From the NCBI GenBank assembly GCA_020428565.1, contig JAGQMT010000009.1:1-8910 (forward strand): DNA of 8,910 bases. The letters are read 5' to 3'. Shown here piece by piece: positions 1-5,910 of the stretch. Position numbers and translations under genes: made by a program. The notes under the pieces were generated by a model, which was not told the DNA's origin, searched no databases, and saw only the letters and a list, made by a program, of their open reading frames with translations. Within the stretch, counting starts at the first letter, position 1; each line of letters begins with the position of its first letter. Origin of the DNA: Candidatus Saccharimonadota bacterium (lineage in GTDB: Bacteria; Patescibacteriota; Saccharimonadia; Saccharimonadales; JACDBH01).

Positions 1-555
1 GATGAGGGTAAGAAGTATTTTAGATTTATAGAATTCGATGAGAATGAAACTTTAATAACGGAGATACGCAAGCATCCGGCAGGTATGTATATCATTATGC
101 TAACTGGTGCGCTAGTGGCTCTTGCTTTGTTTACTATTGGTATATTTGGTGCAGTAGTAGATATGGTTGATATTTTTGGTGATGAGCTTAATGGCCTCAG
201 ACCGTTTTTGGTATCGATTAGCTTAGTCATGATATTCGGTACTGCGGTGGCTGTCTATATTGCGATCTTTCTTTATAAAAGCAACGTTATTTATTTGACT
301 AACGAAAAAATTGCCCAGGTTGTTTACCTGAGTTTGTTTAATCGTAAGATTTCTCAATTATCGATAGGTGATGTGCAGGATGTAACGGTGATGCAAAAAG
401 GCGTTCTGGCTCACTATTTTAACTTTGGTACACTGATTATAGAGACGGCTGGTGAACAGGAAAATTATCGGTTTAGTTATGTACCAGACCCGTATCAAGC
501 TTCCAAGTTAATCGTTGGTGCGCACGAACGTAATTTGGTATTGCACGGCAATTAA
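1..555 (+). CDS. Membrane protein with bacterial PH-like domain (5' end outside window)
   Basis: The reading frame is open from base 1 to the TAA at 553-555, giving 184 visible residues, so the true start lies upstream; the first in-frame ATG at 85 falls inside the protein. Residues 16-26 read like the conserved lead-in to such proteins (acidic stretch, then IRKHP). Two hydrophobic helices follow at about 29-52 and 68-92. A soluble domain from about 94 to 180 begins KSNVIYLTNEKI and contains SIGDVQDVTV, the pattern of the bacterial PH domain (bPH2/YdbS-like) in which a membrane hairpin precedes a beta-rich domain. Such proteins are widespread in Patescibacteria, usually without an assigned function. 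It converges on the pilus cluster and there is no sign that it belongs to it. The family call is fairly secure; the function is unknown. Confidence 0.8.
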   Translation, partial: DEGKKYFRFIEFDENETLITEIRKHPAGMYIIMLTGALVALALFTIGIFGAVVDMVDIFGDELNGLRPFLVSISLVMIFGTAVAVYIAIFLYKSNVIYLTNEKIAQVVYLSLFNRKISQLSIGDVQDVTVMQKGVLAHYFNFGTLIIETAGEQENYRFSYVPDPYQASKLIVGAHERNLVLHGN

Positions 556-556
556 T

Positions 557-583
557 ACCCGCTTCTTCGAGATGAGAGTGGGT
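557..583. terminator. Candidate hairpin after the PH-domain gene
   Basis: ACCCGCT (557-563) can pair with AGTGGGT (577-583), a 7-bp stem with one G-T pair. A small inner TCT/AGA hairpin sits at 564-572. It begins 2 nt after the stop codon, in the gap between convergent genes, which is the usual place for a terminator serving one or both strands. There is no T-tract on either side, so the terminator call is weak. Bases 588-636 show nothing I can name. Confidence 0.35.
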
Positions 584-636
584 TGCCGTGGATTTGATAG
601 CGGTCGCTAGTATGAGCTGAGGCCTTGTCCTTGTGT

Positions 637-666
637 TTATTCTTCTCTATTCTTCTCTATTCTTCT
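637..666 (-). repeat. Three 10-bp tandem units, each ending in a stop codon
   Basis: On the minus strand the unit AGAAGAATAG occurs at 666-657 and 656-647, followed by AGAAGAATAA at 646-637. The first unit carries the last codons and the TAG stop of the small pilus-cluster gene. Because the unit is 10 bp long, the stops at 659-657, 649-647 and 639-637 fall in three different frames. The array probably arose by slippage duplication of the gene end. Confidence 0.85.
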
Positions 667-935
667 GTAAAGGGGTTGTTCCTAGACGCGTCTATAGTGG
701 CTTGAATATTTGGGTTTCTGTCGACTAAATCATCTAGCTTATCGACAATCACTTTATTTATTTTTGGTGTTTTTGTCGACTGTGTCTGCTGTGTGTCTGG
801 TTCTGTGGTGGCTAACTGGCTACTCAACATAATAAAATAGGCGTATACGGTTGCGACGATGATAAAGAACAGGATTAGGCCGTATCTTTTTAATGTGTGA
901 ATGACTTTATTGAGAGATATTGATGATTTGTTCAT
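657..935 (-). CDS. Small bitopic protein in the PilP position of the T4P cluster
   Basis: This 92-residue protein has a basic N-terminus (about 1-18), one hydrophobic helix at about 19-38, a Thr/Gln/Pro-rich linker at about 43-58 and a short charged segment ending RNNPFTEE. It starts 2 nt after the pilO-like stop, so it is almost certainly the last gene of the pilM-N-O transcript. No good Shine-Dalgarno is visible, which fits translational coupling. In other bacteria this slot holds pilP (or gspC), whose product binds PilN/PilO and has a conserved (D/N)PF motif before its beta domain. Here the protein ends right after an NPF motif, so that domain is absent. I infer that it is a reduced partner of PilN/PilO in a cell without a secretin. 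It is not recognisable as true PilP by sequence, and the function is unproven. Confidence 0.75.
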   Translation of the reverse strand: MNKSSISLNKVIHTLKRYGLILFFIIVATVYAYFIMLSSQLATTEPDTQQTQSTKTPKINKVIVDKLDDLVDRNPNIQATIDASRNNPFTEE

Positions 936-937
936 GA

Positions 938-1546
938 TTATGGCTTTACATAGGTGTTAATGTTAATAGTAAAATTATGCATGTTGGCGGCTTTGCTGTT
1001 TCTTGAAATGCTAATATTGGTCACTTGGGCGGTGCGTCGACTGCTTTCTAGCTGGGCGATATAGTTGATTATTTGGCTGTAAGTAACAGGCACGTCGGCG
1101 TGGCTGGTGACTGTTATCGGTAGGACGTATACGCCTTTTAGGTCGGTTAATTCGGTGAGCTGTGTTGTATTTGGGTCTACTTTGGTCTTGGCATTCTTTT
1201 TGGTTGCTTCTCCTAGAGCGGAGCGCGGAAAATCGATTGAACCTAGGGTTATACCACTAGCTTCTGCCATTAATGACAGCTCGGATATGGTGTTGGCTTG
1301 ATCTTTGTCTTGGGGTACTAGTGACGCTGCAATATCTTTGTATTTGGAATATTCTTTGATATTTTTGATTGCTTGCTTTAGATCTTGCTCTTCTTGACCT
1401 ATGACATCTTTGGCGGTCTTGGCTTCTAGCAGTGTGTCACCTTCTGTCTTGAGTATTTTGATACCATTCGTAGCTATGAATATGAATACGCCTATCATTA
1501 TGACGATACAGGCACTGAGTAACAGGAATATTTTTTTACTATTCAT
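938..1546 (-). CDS. pilO: PilO-like inner-membrane alignment protein
   Basis: This bitopic protein of 202 residues has a short basic N-terminus and a transmembrane helix at about 6-26. A charged, helical, coiled-coil-like segment runs to about residue 75, followed by an extracytoplasmic alpha/beta region (ISELSLMAEASGI, then VYVLPITVTSHADVP and YSQIINYIAQLES). This is the plan of PilO/GspM proteins, which dimerise with PilN and link PilM to the outer parts of the machine. I chose the ATG at 1546-1544 over the upstream GTG at 1558, because a strong Shine-Dalgarno (GAGGTGAGG, 1561-1553) lies 6 nt before the ATG and would overlap the GTG itself. The gene overlaps the pilN stop by 8 nt (ATGAATAG). 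It has about the usual family length. The assignment rests on topology, position and general pattern, since PilO sequences diverge strongly. Confidence 0.82.
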   Translation of the reverse strand: MNSKKIFLLLSACIVIMIGVFIFIATNGIKILKTEGDTLLEAKTAKDVIGQEEQDLKQAIKNIKEYSKYKDIAASLVPQDKDQANTISELSLMAEASGITLGSIDFPRSALGEATKKNAKTKVDPNTTQLTELTDLKGVYVLPITVTSHADVPVTYSQIINYIAQLESSRRTAQVTNISISRNSKAANMHNFTININTYVKP

Positions 1547-2144
1547 CAGTTGCCTCACCTCTGTTAATTAGTAGGAACGGGTTGTCTTTGATGAATGTGG
1601 CTTTGATAGATGCTTCGCATGGGTATGGATTTGATGAGGTGACCTGTATCTGACAGTTTATCTGGTTGGCGTCGGCCGTTTCAAACAATAAGTTATCTGA
1701 TGATTGAATGTTGGTGAGAGCTTGGGATGCTACATGGTAATCCATCGCGCCTATGTCAAGATTTATGCTACTTTGACTGTCTCTGATTAGGCTAAGAGAG
1801 TTTAGGGATGCGCCTTGGGGCATGAGCGATCCAATGTGGGGTATTAGTTCCGAAAACACTAATTCTTTAGATAATATATCATCAATTAAAGCAATACTGC
1901 CATTGATTTCAGAGACTGTTACGAGGGTGTCTTCTTGATTTTGCTCAACGAGCATTTGTTTGACTCGCTCGGTTTCTTTATTGTTGGCTCTGATGTCATT
2001 CTTGATATAGAATAAACAGCCACCTATGATAACTATCAATAATAACGTTGACATTGTTACCATGCTAAGCCATTTAATAATTAGCGTATTGATTCTTGCA
2101 AATTTTATTGCCGTTTTTTCTTGCTTGGGGATGAGATTGATCAT
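1539..2144 (-). CDS. pilN: PilN-like inner-membrane alignment protein
   Basis: This 201-residue protein opens MINLIPKQEK, the short conserved cytoplasmic peptide (MINLxP) by which PilN docks into PilM. A transmembrane helix follows at about 24-47, then a charged helical stretch (50-70) and an extracytoplasmic alpha/beta domain (IPHIGSLMPQGASLNSLSL). This is the PilN/GspL-C fold plan, with PilO as partner. Two cysteines in the outer domain (C164, C176) could form a disulfide, while C43 lies in the membrane helix. The start ATG overlaps the pilM TGA by 4 nt (ATGA), and AAGGA at 2158-2154 lies 9 nt upstream, so translation is coupled but has its own ribosome site. Length and position fit PilN well. 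Confidence 0.88.
   Translation of the reverse strand: MINLIPKQEKTAIKFARINTLIIKWLSMVTMSTLLLIVIIGGCLFYIKNDIRANNKETERVKQMLVEQNQEDTLVTVSEINGSIALIDDILSKELVFSELIPHIGSLMPQGASLNSLSLIRDSQSSINLDIGAMDYHVASQALTNIQSSDNLLFETADANQINCQIQVTSSNPYPCEASIKATFIKDNPFLLINRGEATDE
1553..1561 (-). promoter_or_regulatory. Shine-Dalgarno deciding the pilO start
   Basis: GAGGTGAGG on the minus strand sits inside the end of pilN, 6 nt before the ATG at 1546. It covers the in-frame GTG at 1558-1556, which argues against that codon as the start. Confidence 0.7.
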
Positions 2145-3217
2145 TTCCAGATATCCTTTGGACTGACAATAGCTGAGCCGGCTGCAGTAACGTATAGTGA
2201 CTTTTCTTCTTCTGGCGGTATCTGTATATTGTTAGTGTCAAAACTACCCCAAAAATCACATAACCTAGTGGCTATACGAATATTATCGGTGAGGTAGTCA
2301 ACGAGACCGGGCATGTTGGAGCCACCGCCCATAGTGATTATTTGGTCGATACTGGCCTTGTGGTTGGTTTTTTCGGCGTAGTACCTAACAACCCGTCGTA
2401 TCTCTTTGGTTAGAGAGTCTAGTTGTGGCTTGAGGGCTTCTCTTATCTCGGACTGGAATCTGCTGACACCTAATCCGTATTTGGTTTTGATTTCATCGGC
2501 TTCGTCCTTGGATACTTGTAGGCGCTCGGCTATTTTTTGCGAAAAGTCATCGCCCCCTCCGGGAATTGTACTATTGACGACTGAATTGTTGTCAAATACG
2601 GTGACATCAACAGACAGAGAGCCTAGGTCGATAAGTATTGTTGGTATGCCGTTACTGTTTTCGGTCTTGGATATTAGTCGACTAGCTGCTAGCGTCGTGG
2701 TCTCGATAGCACATAGTTCTAGGCCGATTATTTTAAAGAAATCTACATACGAATCGATAATTTTTTTGGGAACGCCTACGATTAGAATGTCTATTGATTC
2801 TTTGCTGTTTTTGACGATGGAGTATTCCAAGTAGAGGTCGTCTAATGGGATGGGTATGTACTGGGCTGCTTCTAGGGTAATAGCTTCCTCAAGCTCTTTT
2901 TTGCTGAGGTTGGCAGGTTGATTGATGACTCTAGAATAGGCTTTTGCAGAGGCTACTGTGGCGATGACTCGACGAGTGTTGATCTGGCCGATGATGTGGT
3001 TATTGAATAGTTCAGAGACGGCTTTGGCTAGTTTTTTGTGATCTTTGATTGCGCCATCGTCAAATACGCTGTTATCGAAGTTGGTGAATCCGTAACCAAG
3101 TACCTTGGTTCGAGACTTGCTAGCGTCTAGTTGGATGGCTTTGATCGTGTTAAAGCCAATATCTAGCCCAAAGACGGGTCGATCTTTATAAAACAAGGGC
3201 TGTATACTGGATTTCAT
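2141..3217 (-). CDS. pilM: PilM, actin-like ATPase of the type IV pilus
   Basis: PilM is a cytoplasmic ribbon-ATPase of the actin/FtsA fold that binds the PilN N-terminus and connects the PilB/PilC motor to the alignment complex. Numbered from the GTG one codon upstream, visible motifs are phosphate-1 VFGLDIGFNTIKAIQL (16-31, with D20), the FtsA-like 1C-domain stretch EAAQYIPIPLDDLYLEY (117-133), phosphate-2 ILIDLGSLSVDVTVF (195-209, with D198) and the adenosine motif ITMGGGSNMPGL (295-306). The length, about 358 residues, is normal for the family. I start at the ATG at 3217-3215; the adjacent GTG at 3220 is an alternative. No clear Shine-Dalgarno precedes either. The stop overlaps pilN (ATGA). 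A promoter candidate lies in the gap upstream, so pilM-N-O and the small gene may form their own transcript as well as receive read-through from the pilins. Confidence 0.95.
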   Translation of the reverse strand: MKSSIQPLFYKDRPVFGLDIGFNTIKAIQLDASKSRTKVLGYGFTNFDNSVFDDGAIKDHKKLAKAVSELFNNHIIGQINTRRVIATVASAKAYSRVINQPANLSKKELEEAITLEAAQYIPIPLDDLYLEYSIVKNSKESIDILIVGVPKKIIDSYVDFFKIIGLELCAIETTTLAASRLISKTENSNGIPTILIDLGSLSVDVTVFDNNSVVNSTIPGGGDDFSQKIAERLQVSKDEADEIKTKYGLGVSRFQSEIREALKPQLDSLTKEIRRVVRYYAEKTNHKASIDQIITMGGGSNMPGLVDYLTDNIRIATRLCDFWGSFDTNNIQIPPEEEKSLYVTAAGSAIVSPKDIWK

Positions 3218-3226
3218 CACAAAAAC

Positions 3227-3259
3227 TTAGATACTTCATTCTCTTATGTAACTATCTAA
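3227..3259. repeat. Inverted repeat in the pilM leader
   Basis: TTAGATA (3227-3233) and TATCTAA (3253-3259) are perfect 7-bp inverted copies separated by 19 bases. One arm abuts the -10 box of the candidate pilM promoter and overlaps its expected transcription start; the other lies 9 nt before the pilM ATG. It could be an operator or a leader hairpin. The arms are AT-rich, so chance is not excluded. Confidence 0.45.
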
Positions 3260-3288
3260 ATTATAGCAAATCGCTTATGTTTATAATA
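3260..3288 (-). promoter_or_regulatory. Candidate extended -10 promoter for pilM-N-O
   Basis: On the minus strand, TATAAT (3265-3260) is preceded by TG one base further up (3268-3267), giving the extended -10 motif TGnTATAAT. The hexamer 17 bp upstream is TATTAT (3288-3283), a poor -35, which an extended -10 can compensate for. The site lies in the 83-nt gap between the PilX-like gene and pilM, the first real gap after the minor pilins. The expected start leaves a leader of roughly 35-40 nt. Confidence 0.6.
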
Positions 3289-3303
3289 GGCATAATGAGA
3301 CCT

Positions 3304-4764
3304 TTAGTAATCATATTGATAACTTCTGATTGTCCAAGTGGTTGTACCTGATGATAGATTAGTGCCAAAAGTGATATTGCCAGCTCCAGACATATCTACT
3401 TTTTGACCCATTGCTGAGCCGATAAGACCACTGCCAGAGATTTTGATTGTTGACCAGTATGCTTGGAAAGCTGATCCTGGGTATTGTCCACCTCCGTCAA
3501 CAGTGACGTTTTGCATGTCCTGAGATAGCTTGAGGTCGTTGCCAGTGCAAGATGGGTGACAGTTATTGTAGCTACGGAAGCTGATCAATCGTAGGGCTGT
3601 ACCACTGCTGTTGGCTAGTATTTTGCCACCGCCACCAGCGTTAATAGTGCCGTCTACGACGATAGTGGGAACGGTGTTTCCTAGGGATTCGGCTATACGA
3701 ATTGTAGCCGCTCCACCTATAGTTAGGTTACCAGTGATATAGACGTCACCCGTGATCGTCAGGTCGCAGGAGCTCGTTAAATCGACATTACCAGTTAGCT
3801 GTAGATTTGCTGGCCAGGTCCTAGTGAAATTGGTGCCAGATTGCCACTGACTACAGTTGTAGTTGATATTGGACATAGTGCCGACAGTCGTCATTTTGTT
3901 GATATGCGCGCTACGATCGTAGGTGGGCATTTCGGTTGGAGATGCGACACAGCCTGGAATGAGGCCGTCGCCCCCAGTTGAGCCAGCTCTGATTTGCGGT
4001 AGGCTAGTATTCCACTGCGATTCTGGAAATTTGGCTTGAGTTTGACCCGTGGCACAAGTTGAGCCGATAATCAAAGTCGAGCCCCAGTTTGGTATGGTGA
4101 TAGGTTGGGTTGTGCAGAGAGAAGGGTAGGATGGGCCGGGATTGGTAGTGTTGGGGCAGGCGTAATTGGCTACGGTGAGATTGACCGGGTTTGTATCCGA
4201 GCCAATTGATGCGGCGCCACTCATGGTTATTCGTCCATTGACATGAACGTCGGAGTTATTTATACGTGCGCTACCGCCTAGGCTCAGACCGCCGACGCCA
4301 GCATAGACCGATGGTATTGAGCTGGCCGTACCTACAAGGCTGACTTTGATCTTTCTTTCGCTTTCTAAGTTGCCATTGCTTCTAAATACCCTACCAGTTG
4401 AGGTGAGGATTTTTTCGTTACCAGTGCCACTAGAGACTTCTGTGGTATAGGTTCCACGACTTTTGTTATCGTAGTTAAAGAACTCTACTTCGTCTTCGTA
4501 GCCACTGAAGTCGTTATCTATATTTAATTCATAAAGACTTCGTTCGATTCCGGCTTCGGCTGTGAGAAAAGCGTTGGTTCTGTAGAGTTTTTCGTTGGTA
4601 GTCCTGAGCTGTCTTGTGCTGGTGTCGGCGAGTGATATGCCTACAAAGGTTAATAGTAGACCTACTATTAGAGCGGTTATAAAGATAGTGCCCCTATCAT
4701 TTACAGATAGGTTTTGTTGAGTGCGGTAGTATGTTGGTAGGTGTTTCTGTAATAATTTATTCAT
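3304..4764 (-). CDS. Large PilX-like minor pilin with probable beta-helical C-terminal region
   Basis: This 486-residue protein has a 25-residue leader ending DRG, then a hydrophobic helix (about 26-46, TIFITALIVGLLLTFVGISLA) and the stretch TNAFLTAEAGIERSLYELN (63-81), the pattern of PilX-type N-terminal domains. Cleavage after G25 is plausible. The +5 position is Thr rather than the Glu of ordinary pilins, as is usual for PilX/GspK-type subunits. From about 155 on it is rich in Gly, Ser, Thr and short alternating beta motifs (SARINNSDVHVNGRITMSG; LTITGDVYITGNLTIGGAATI; VDGTINAGGGGKI; VDMSGAGNITFGT), suggesting a stacked beta-helix-like fold. There are eight cysteines, all in this region (203, 217, 237, 272, 304, 333, 402, 406). 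It overlaps the upstream gene by 8 nt (ATGAATAA). The likely role is a pilus-tip or surface-contact subunit, which is inference. PilX proteins in Proteobacteria are much shorter, about 170-200 residues. Confidence 0.8.
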   Translation of the reverse strand: MNKLLQKHLPTYYRTQQNLSVNDRGTIFITALIVGLLLTFVGISLADTSTRQLRTTNEKLYRTNAFLTAEAGIERSLYELNIDNDFSGYEDEVEFFNYDNKSRGTYTTEVSSGTGNEKILTSTGRVFRSNGNLESERKIKVSLVGTASSIPSVYAGVGGLSLGGSARINNSDVHVNGRITMSGAASIGSDTNPVNLTVANYACPNTTNPGPSYPSLCTTQPITIPNWGSTLIIGSTCATGQTQAKFPESQWNTSLPQIRAGSTGGDGLIPGCVASPTEMPTYDRSAHINKMTTVGTMSNINYNCSQWQSGTNFTRTWPANLQLTGNVDLTSSCDLTITGDVYITGNLTIGGAATIRIAESLGNTVPTIVVDGTINAGGGGKILANSSGTALRLISFRSYNNCHPSCTGNDLKLSQDMQNVTVDGGGQYPGSAFQAYWSTIKISGSGLIGSAMGQKVDMSGAGNITFGTNLSSGTTTWTIRSYQYDY

Positions 4765-5422
4765 TTCTAAATACCATCCTTGTAGTATATTCAGCGCTAA
4801 TATTGTGGTTGTATTTGGTCTTGCTGAGCTCGAGCGTGGCCTCTACGGACCTAGCTTGTTCTGGTAATACTTCGTTATTCATGCCATCAAAGTATTTTAA
4901 CTCGAACCCGTCAATTCCTTCGGCGAGCTTGACATCTTTGGGACAGGTTGATGAGTTTGCTGATTCTGGACAGGTGGTGGCGACCCGATTGTTAGCAACT
5001 TGGTTGGCAATGGTTCGTTTGTACAAATTATTATCCTGAACAAAGAATATGATATTGTTTTTGGCTGTTATGTATCGATTAGGGTCCTCAAACTGTATGT
5101 TGCCGTCTAGATCTTCGACCGCCTTGGCGATGATCAAGGTGTCATCACTGGATTCCCAGCCCATGCCCTCTATCGCGGAACTAGGGGAGTAGGGGTCGGC
5201 TATCGAATTCATGGACAGTACATTTGAGGATAACTTGACATCTTTGGATATAGTGTCAAGTGTGAGTTGGGCTTCTCTGAGTAAATCAATTTTGGCCTGT
5301 CTAATGCTGTTGTCTCTGATTGATATGGCCAAGAAGTTCATAATGCCGATAAATAGTAGTGAAGATATGGATACTGCTATCAGTAGTTCTAGGATTGTGA
5401 ATCCGTTGTTGTTGGTTTTCAT
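4757..5422 (-). CDS. PilW/GspJ-like minor pilin
   Basis: This 221-residue protein has a 7-residue leader ending in Gly and then a class III prepilin motif, G7/F8 with FTILELLIAVSISSLLF. Glu at mature position +5 (E12) is present, so it should be cut and methylated by the prepilin peptidase. The helix at about 8-32 is followed by LREAQLTLDTISKDVKLSSNV, the stretch typical of PilW/GspJ subunits, in which a long N-terminal helix leads to a beta-rich head. C151 and C160 are likely to form a disulfide loop. The start overlaps the PilV-like stop by 4 nt (ATGA) and the stop overlaps the PilX-like start by 8 nt. The V-W-X order matches minor-pilin operons elsewhere, whose products form the priming complex at the pilus tip. 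Confidence 0.85.
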   Translation of the reverse strand: MKTNNNGFTILELLIAVSISSLLFIGIMNFLAISIRDNSIRQAKIDLLREAQLTLDTISKDVKLSSNVLSMNSIADPYSPSSAIEGMGWESSDDTLIIAKAVEDLDGNIQFEDPNRYITAKNNIIFFVQDNNLYKRTIANQVANNRVATTCPESANSSTCPKDVKLAEGIDGFELKYFDGMNNEVLPEQARSVEATLELSKTKYNHNISAEYTTRMVFRNE

Positions 5423-5844
5423 TGTGCGATACCCAGTATGCCTATATATGAACTTTGATTAATAGTTTGGGCTTTACTGCCAGTGCCATAGGTGATGGTT
5501 AGGTCTACGCGCTTGAGTCCTGGTTCTGGTTCGGATACTTGGATGATTCCAGATTTAGGTTGAGGCAGACTATCTGGTAGCTCGCTGGTGAAATCTATTG
5601 GATTATCTGTGTCTAGGTTGCTGTACTGTAAATTACGGAGTGATTCTATTTTTGCTTCTCCTGCTCGGTTGGCGGTCTCTATGTGGCTACTTTTTTGCTG
5701 AGTAGCACCAATGACTACATACAGTTTGATTATGCCTGTAATCATCACACTAAACATTGCCATGGTCACAATGAGTTCGACAAACGTGAACCCAGATTGA
5801 TGTTGCTTTGACTTCTGCAGGTTTAACATGCTTATGTTTAGCAT
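5419..5844 (-). CDS. pilV: PilV/GspI-like minor pilin
   Basis: This 141-residue protein has an N-terminal leader ending QSG and then FTFVELIVTMAMFSVMITGII, a class III prepilin signal with Glu at mature +5 (E23). The motif TANRAGEAKIESLRNLQYS (about 57-75) is the pattern of PilV/GspI-type subunits. The head is small and has no cysteine. The start is uncertain. The first ATG (5844-5842) begins only 2 nt after a terminator hairpin and has no Shine-Dalgarno; a second in-frame ATG (5829-5827) gives a 13-residue leader of more usual size, with a weak purine stretch upstream. The stop overlaps the next gene (ATGA). Expression should depend on read-through of the terminator or on an undetected promoter. 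Confidence 0.85.
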   Translation of the reverse strand: MLNISMLNLQKSKQHQSGFTFVELIVTMAMFSVMITGIIKLYVVIGATQQKSSHIETANRAGEAKIESLRNLQYSNLDTDNPIDFTSELPDSLPQPKSGIIQVSEPEPGLKRVDLTITYGTGSKAQTINQSSYIGILGIAQ

Positions 5845-5846
5845 AA

Positions 5847-5879
5847 CAAAAACCGACTGTTAGGTACAGTCGGTTTTTG
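5847..5879 (-). terminator. Strong intrinsic terminator after pilA
   Basis: AAAAACCGACTG (5848-5859) and CAGTCGGTTTTT (5867-5878) are perfect 12-bp inverted copies around a 7-nt loop; bases 5847 and 5879 extend the stem to 13 bp. On the minus strand the stem ends in a run of five T, so it reads as a Rho-independent terminator for pilA, 29 nt after its stop codon. The symmetric A/T ends would also let it act on the plus strand. It lies inside the gene cluster, directly before the minor-pilin genes, so it probably lowers their level relative to the major pilin. Confidence 0.88.
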
Positions 5880-5894
5880 GCTTTTAGTCAACGC

Positions 5895-5910
5895 TAATCT
5901 ACGGAGATTA
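5895..5910 (-). other. Stem-loop spanning the pilA stop codon
   Basis: TAATCT (5895-5900) and AGATTA (5905-5910) pair perfectly around a 4-nt loop. On the minus strand the hairpin begins with the TAA stop of pilA and precedes the terminator by 15 nt. Together the two could stabilise the 3' end of the pilin mRNA. Six A/T-rich pairs make a modest stem. Confidence 0.5.

Noticed and set aside
938..1558. pilO starting at the GTG at 1558
   Set aside because: The GTG lies inside the best Shine-Dalgarno of the region, which is correctly spaced for the ATG at 1546.
2074..2259. Minus-strand frame of 61 codons across the pilM/pilN junction
   Set aside because: It overlaps the ends of two well-supported genes in another frame and has no ribosome site or recognisable content.
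2406..2834. Plus-strand open frame of 142 codons inside pilM
   Set aside because: It is wholly antisense to a pilM with intact motifs, and its translation shows no domain or leader. The same holds for plus-strand frames inside pilO (1107-1301), pilC (6570-6872, 6903-7235), pilC/pilB (7326-7676) and pilB (8327-8557).
4731..5039. Plus-strand frame of 102 codons with a hydrophobic start
   Set aside because: It is antisense to the PilW-like gene; the hydrophobic look comes from the complement of the minor-pilin sequence.
2141..5421. Alternative genetic code with UGA read as glycine
   Set aside because: TGA ends pilM and the PilV-like gene exactly where the next genes start (ATGA overlaps), and family lengths are normal with TGA as a stop.
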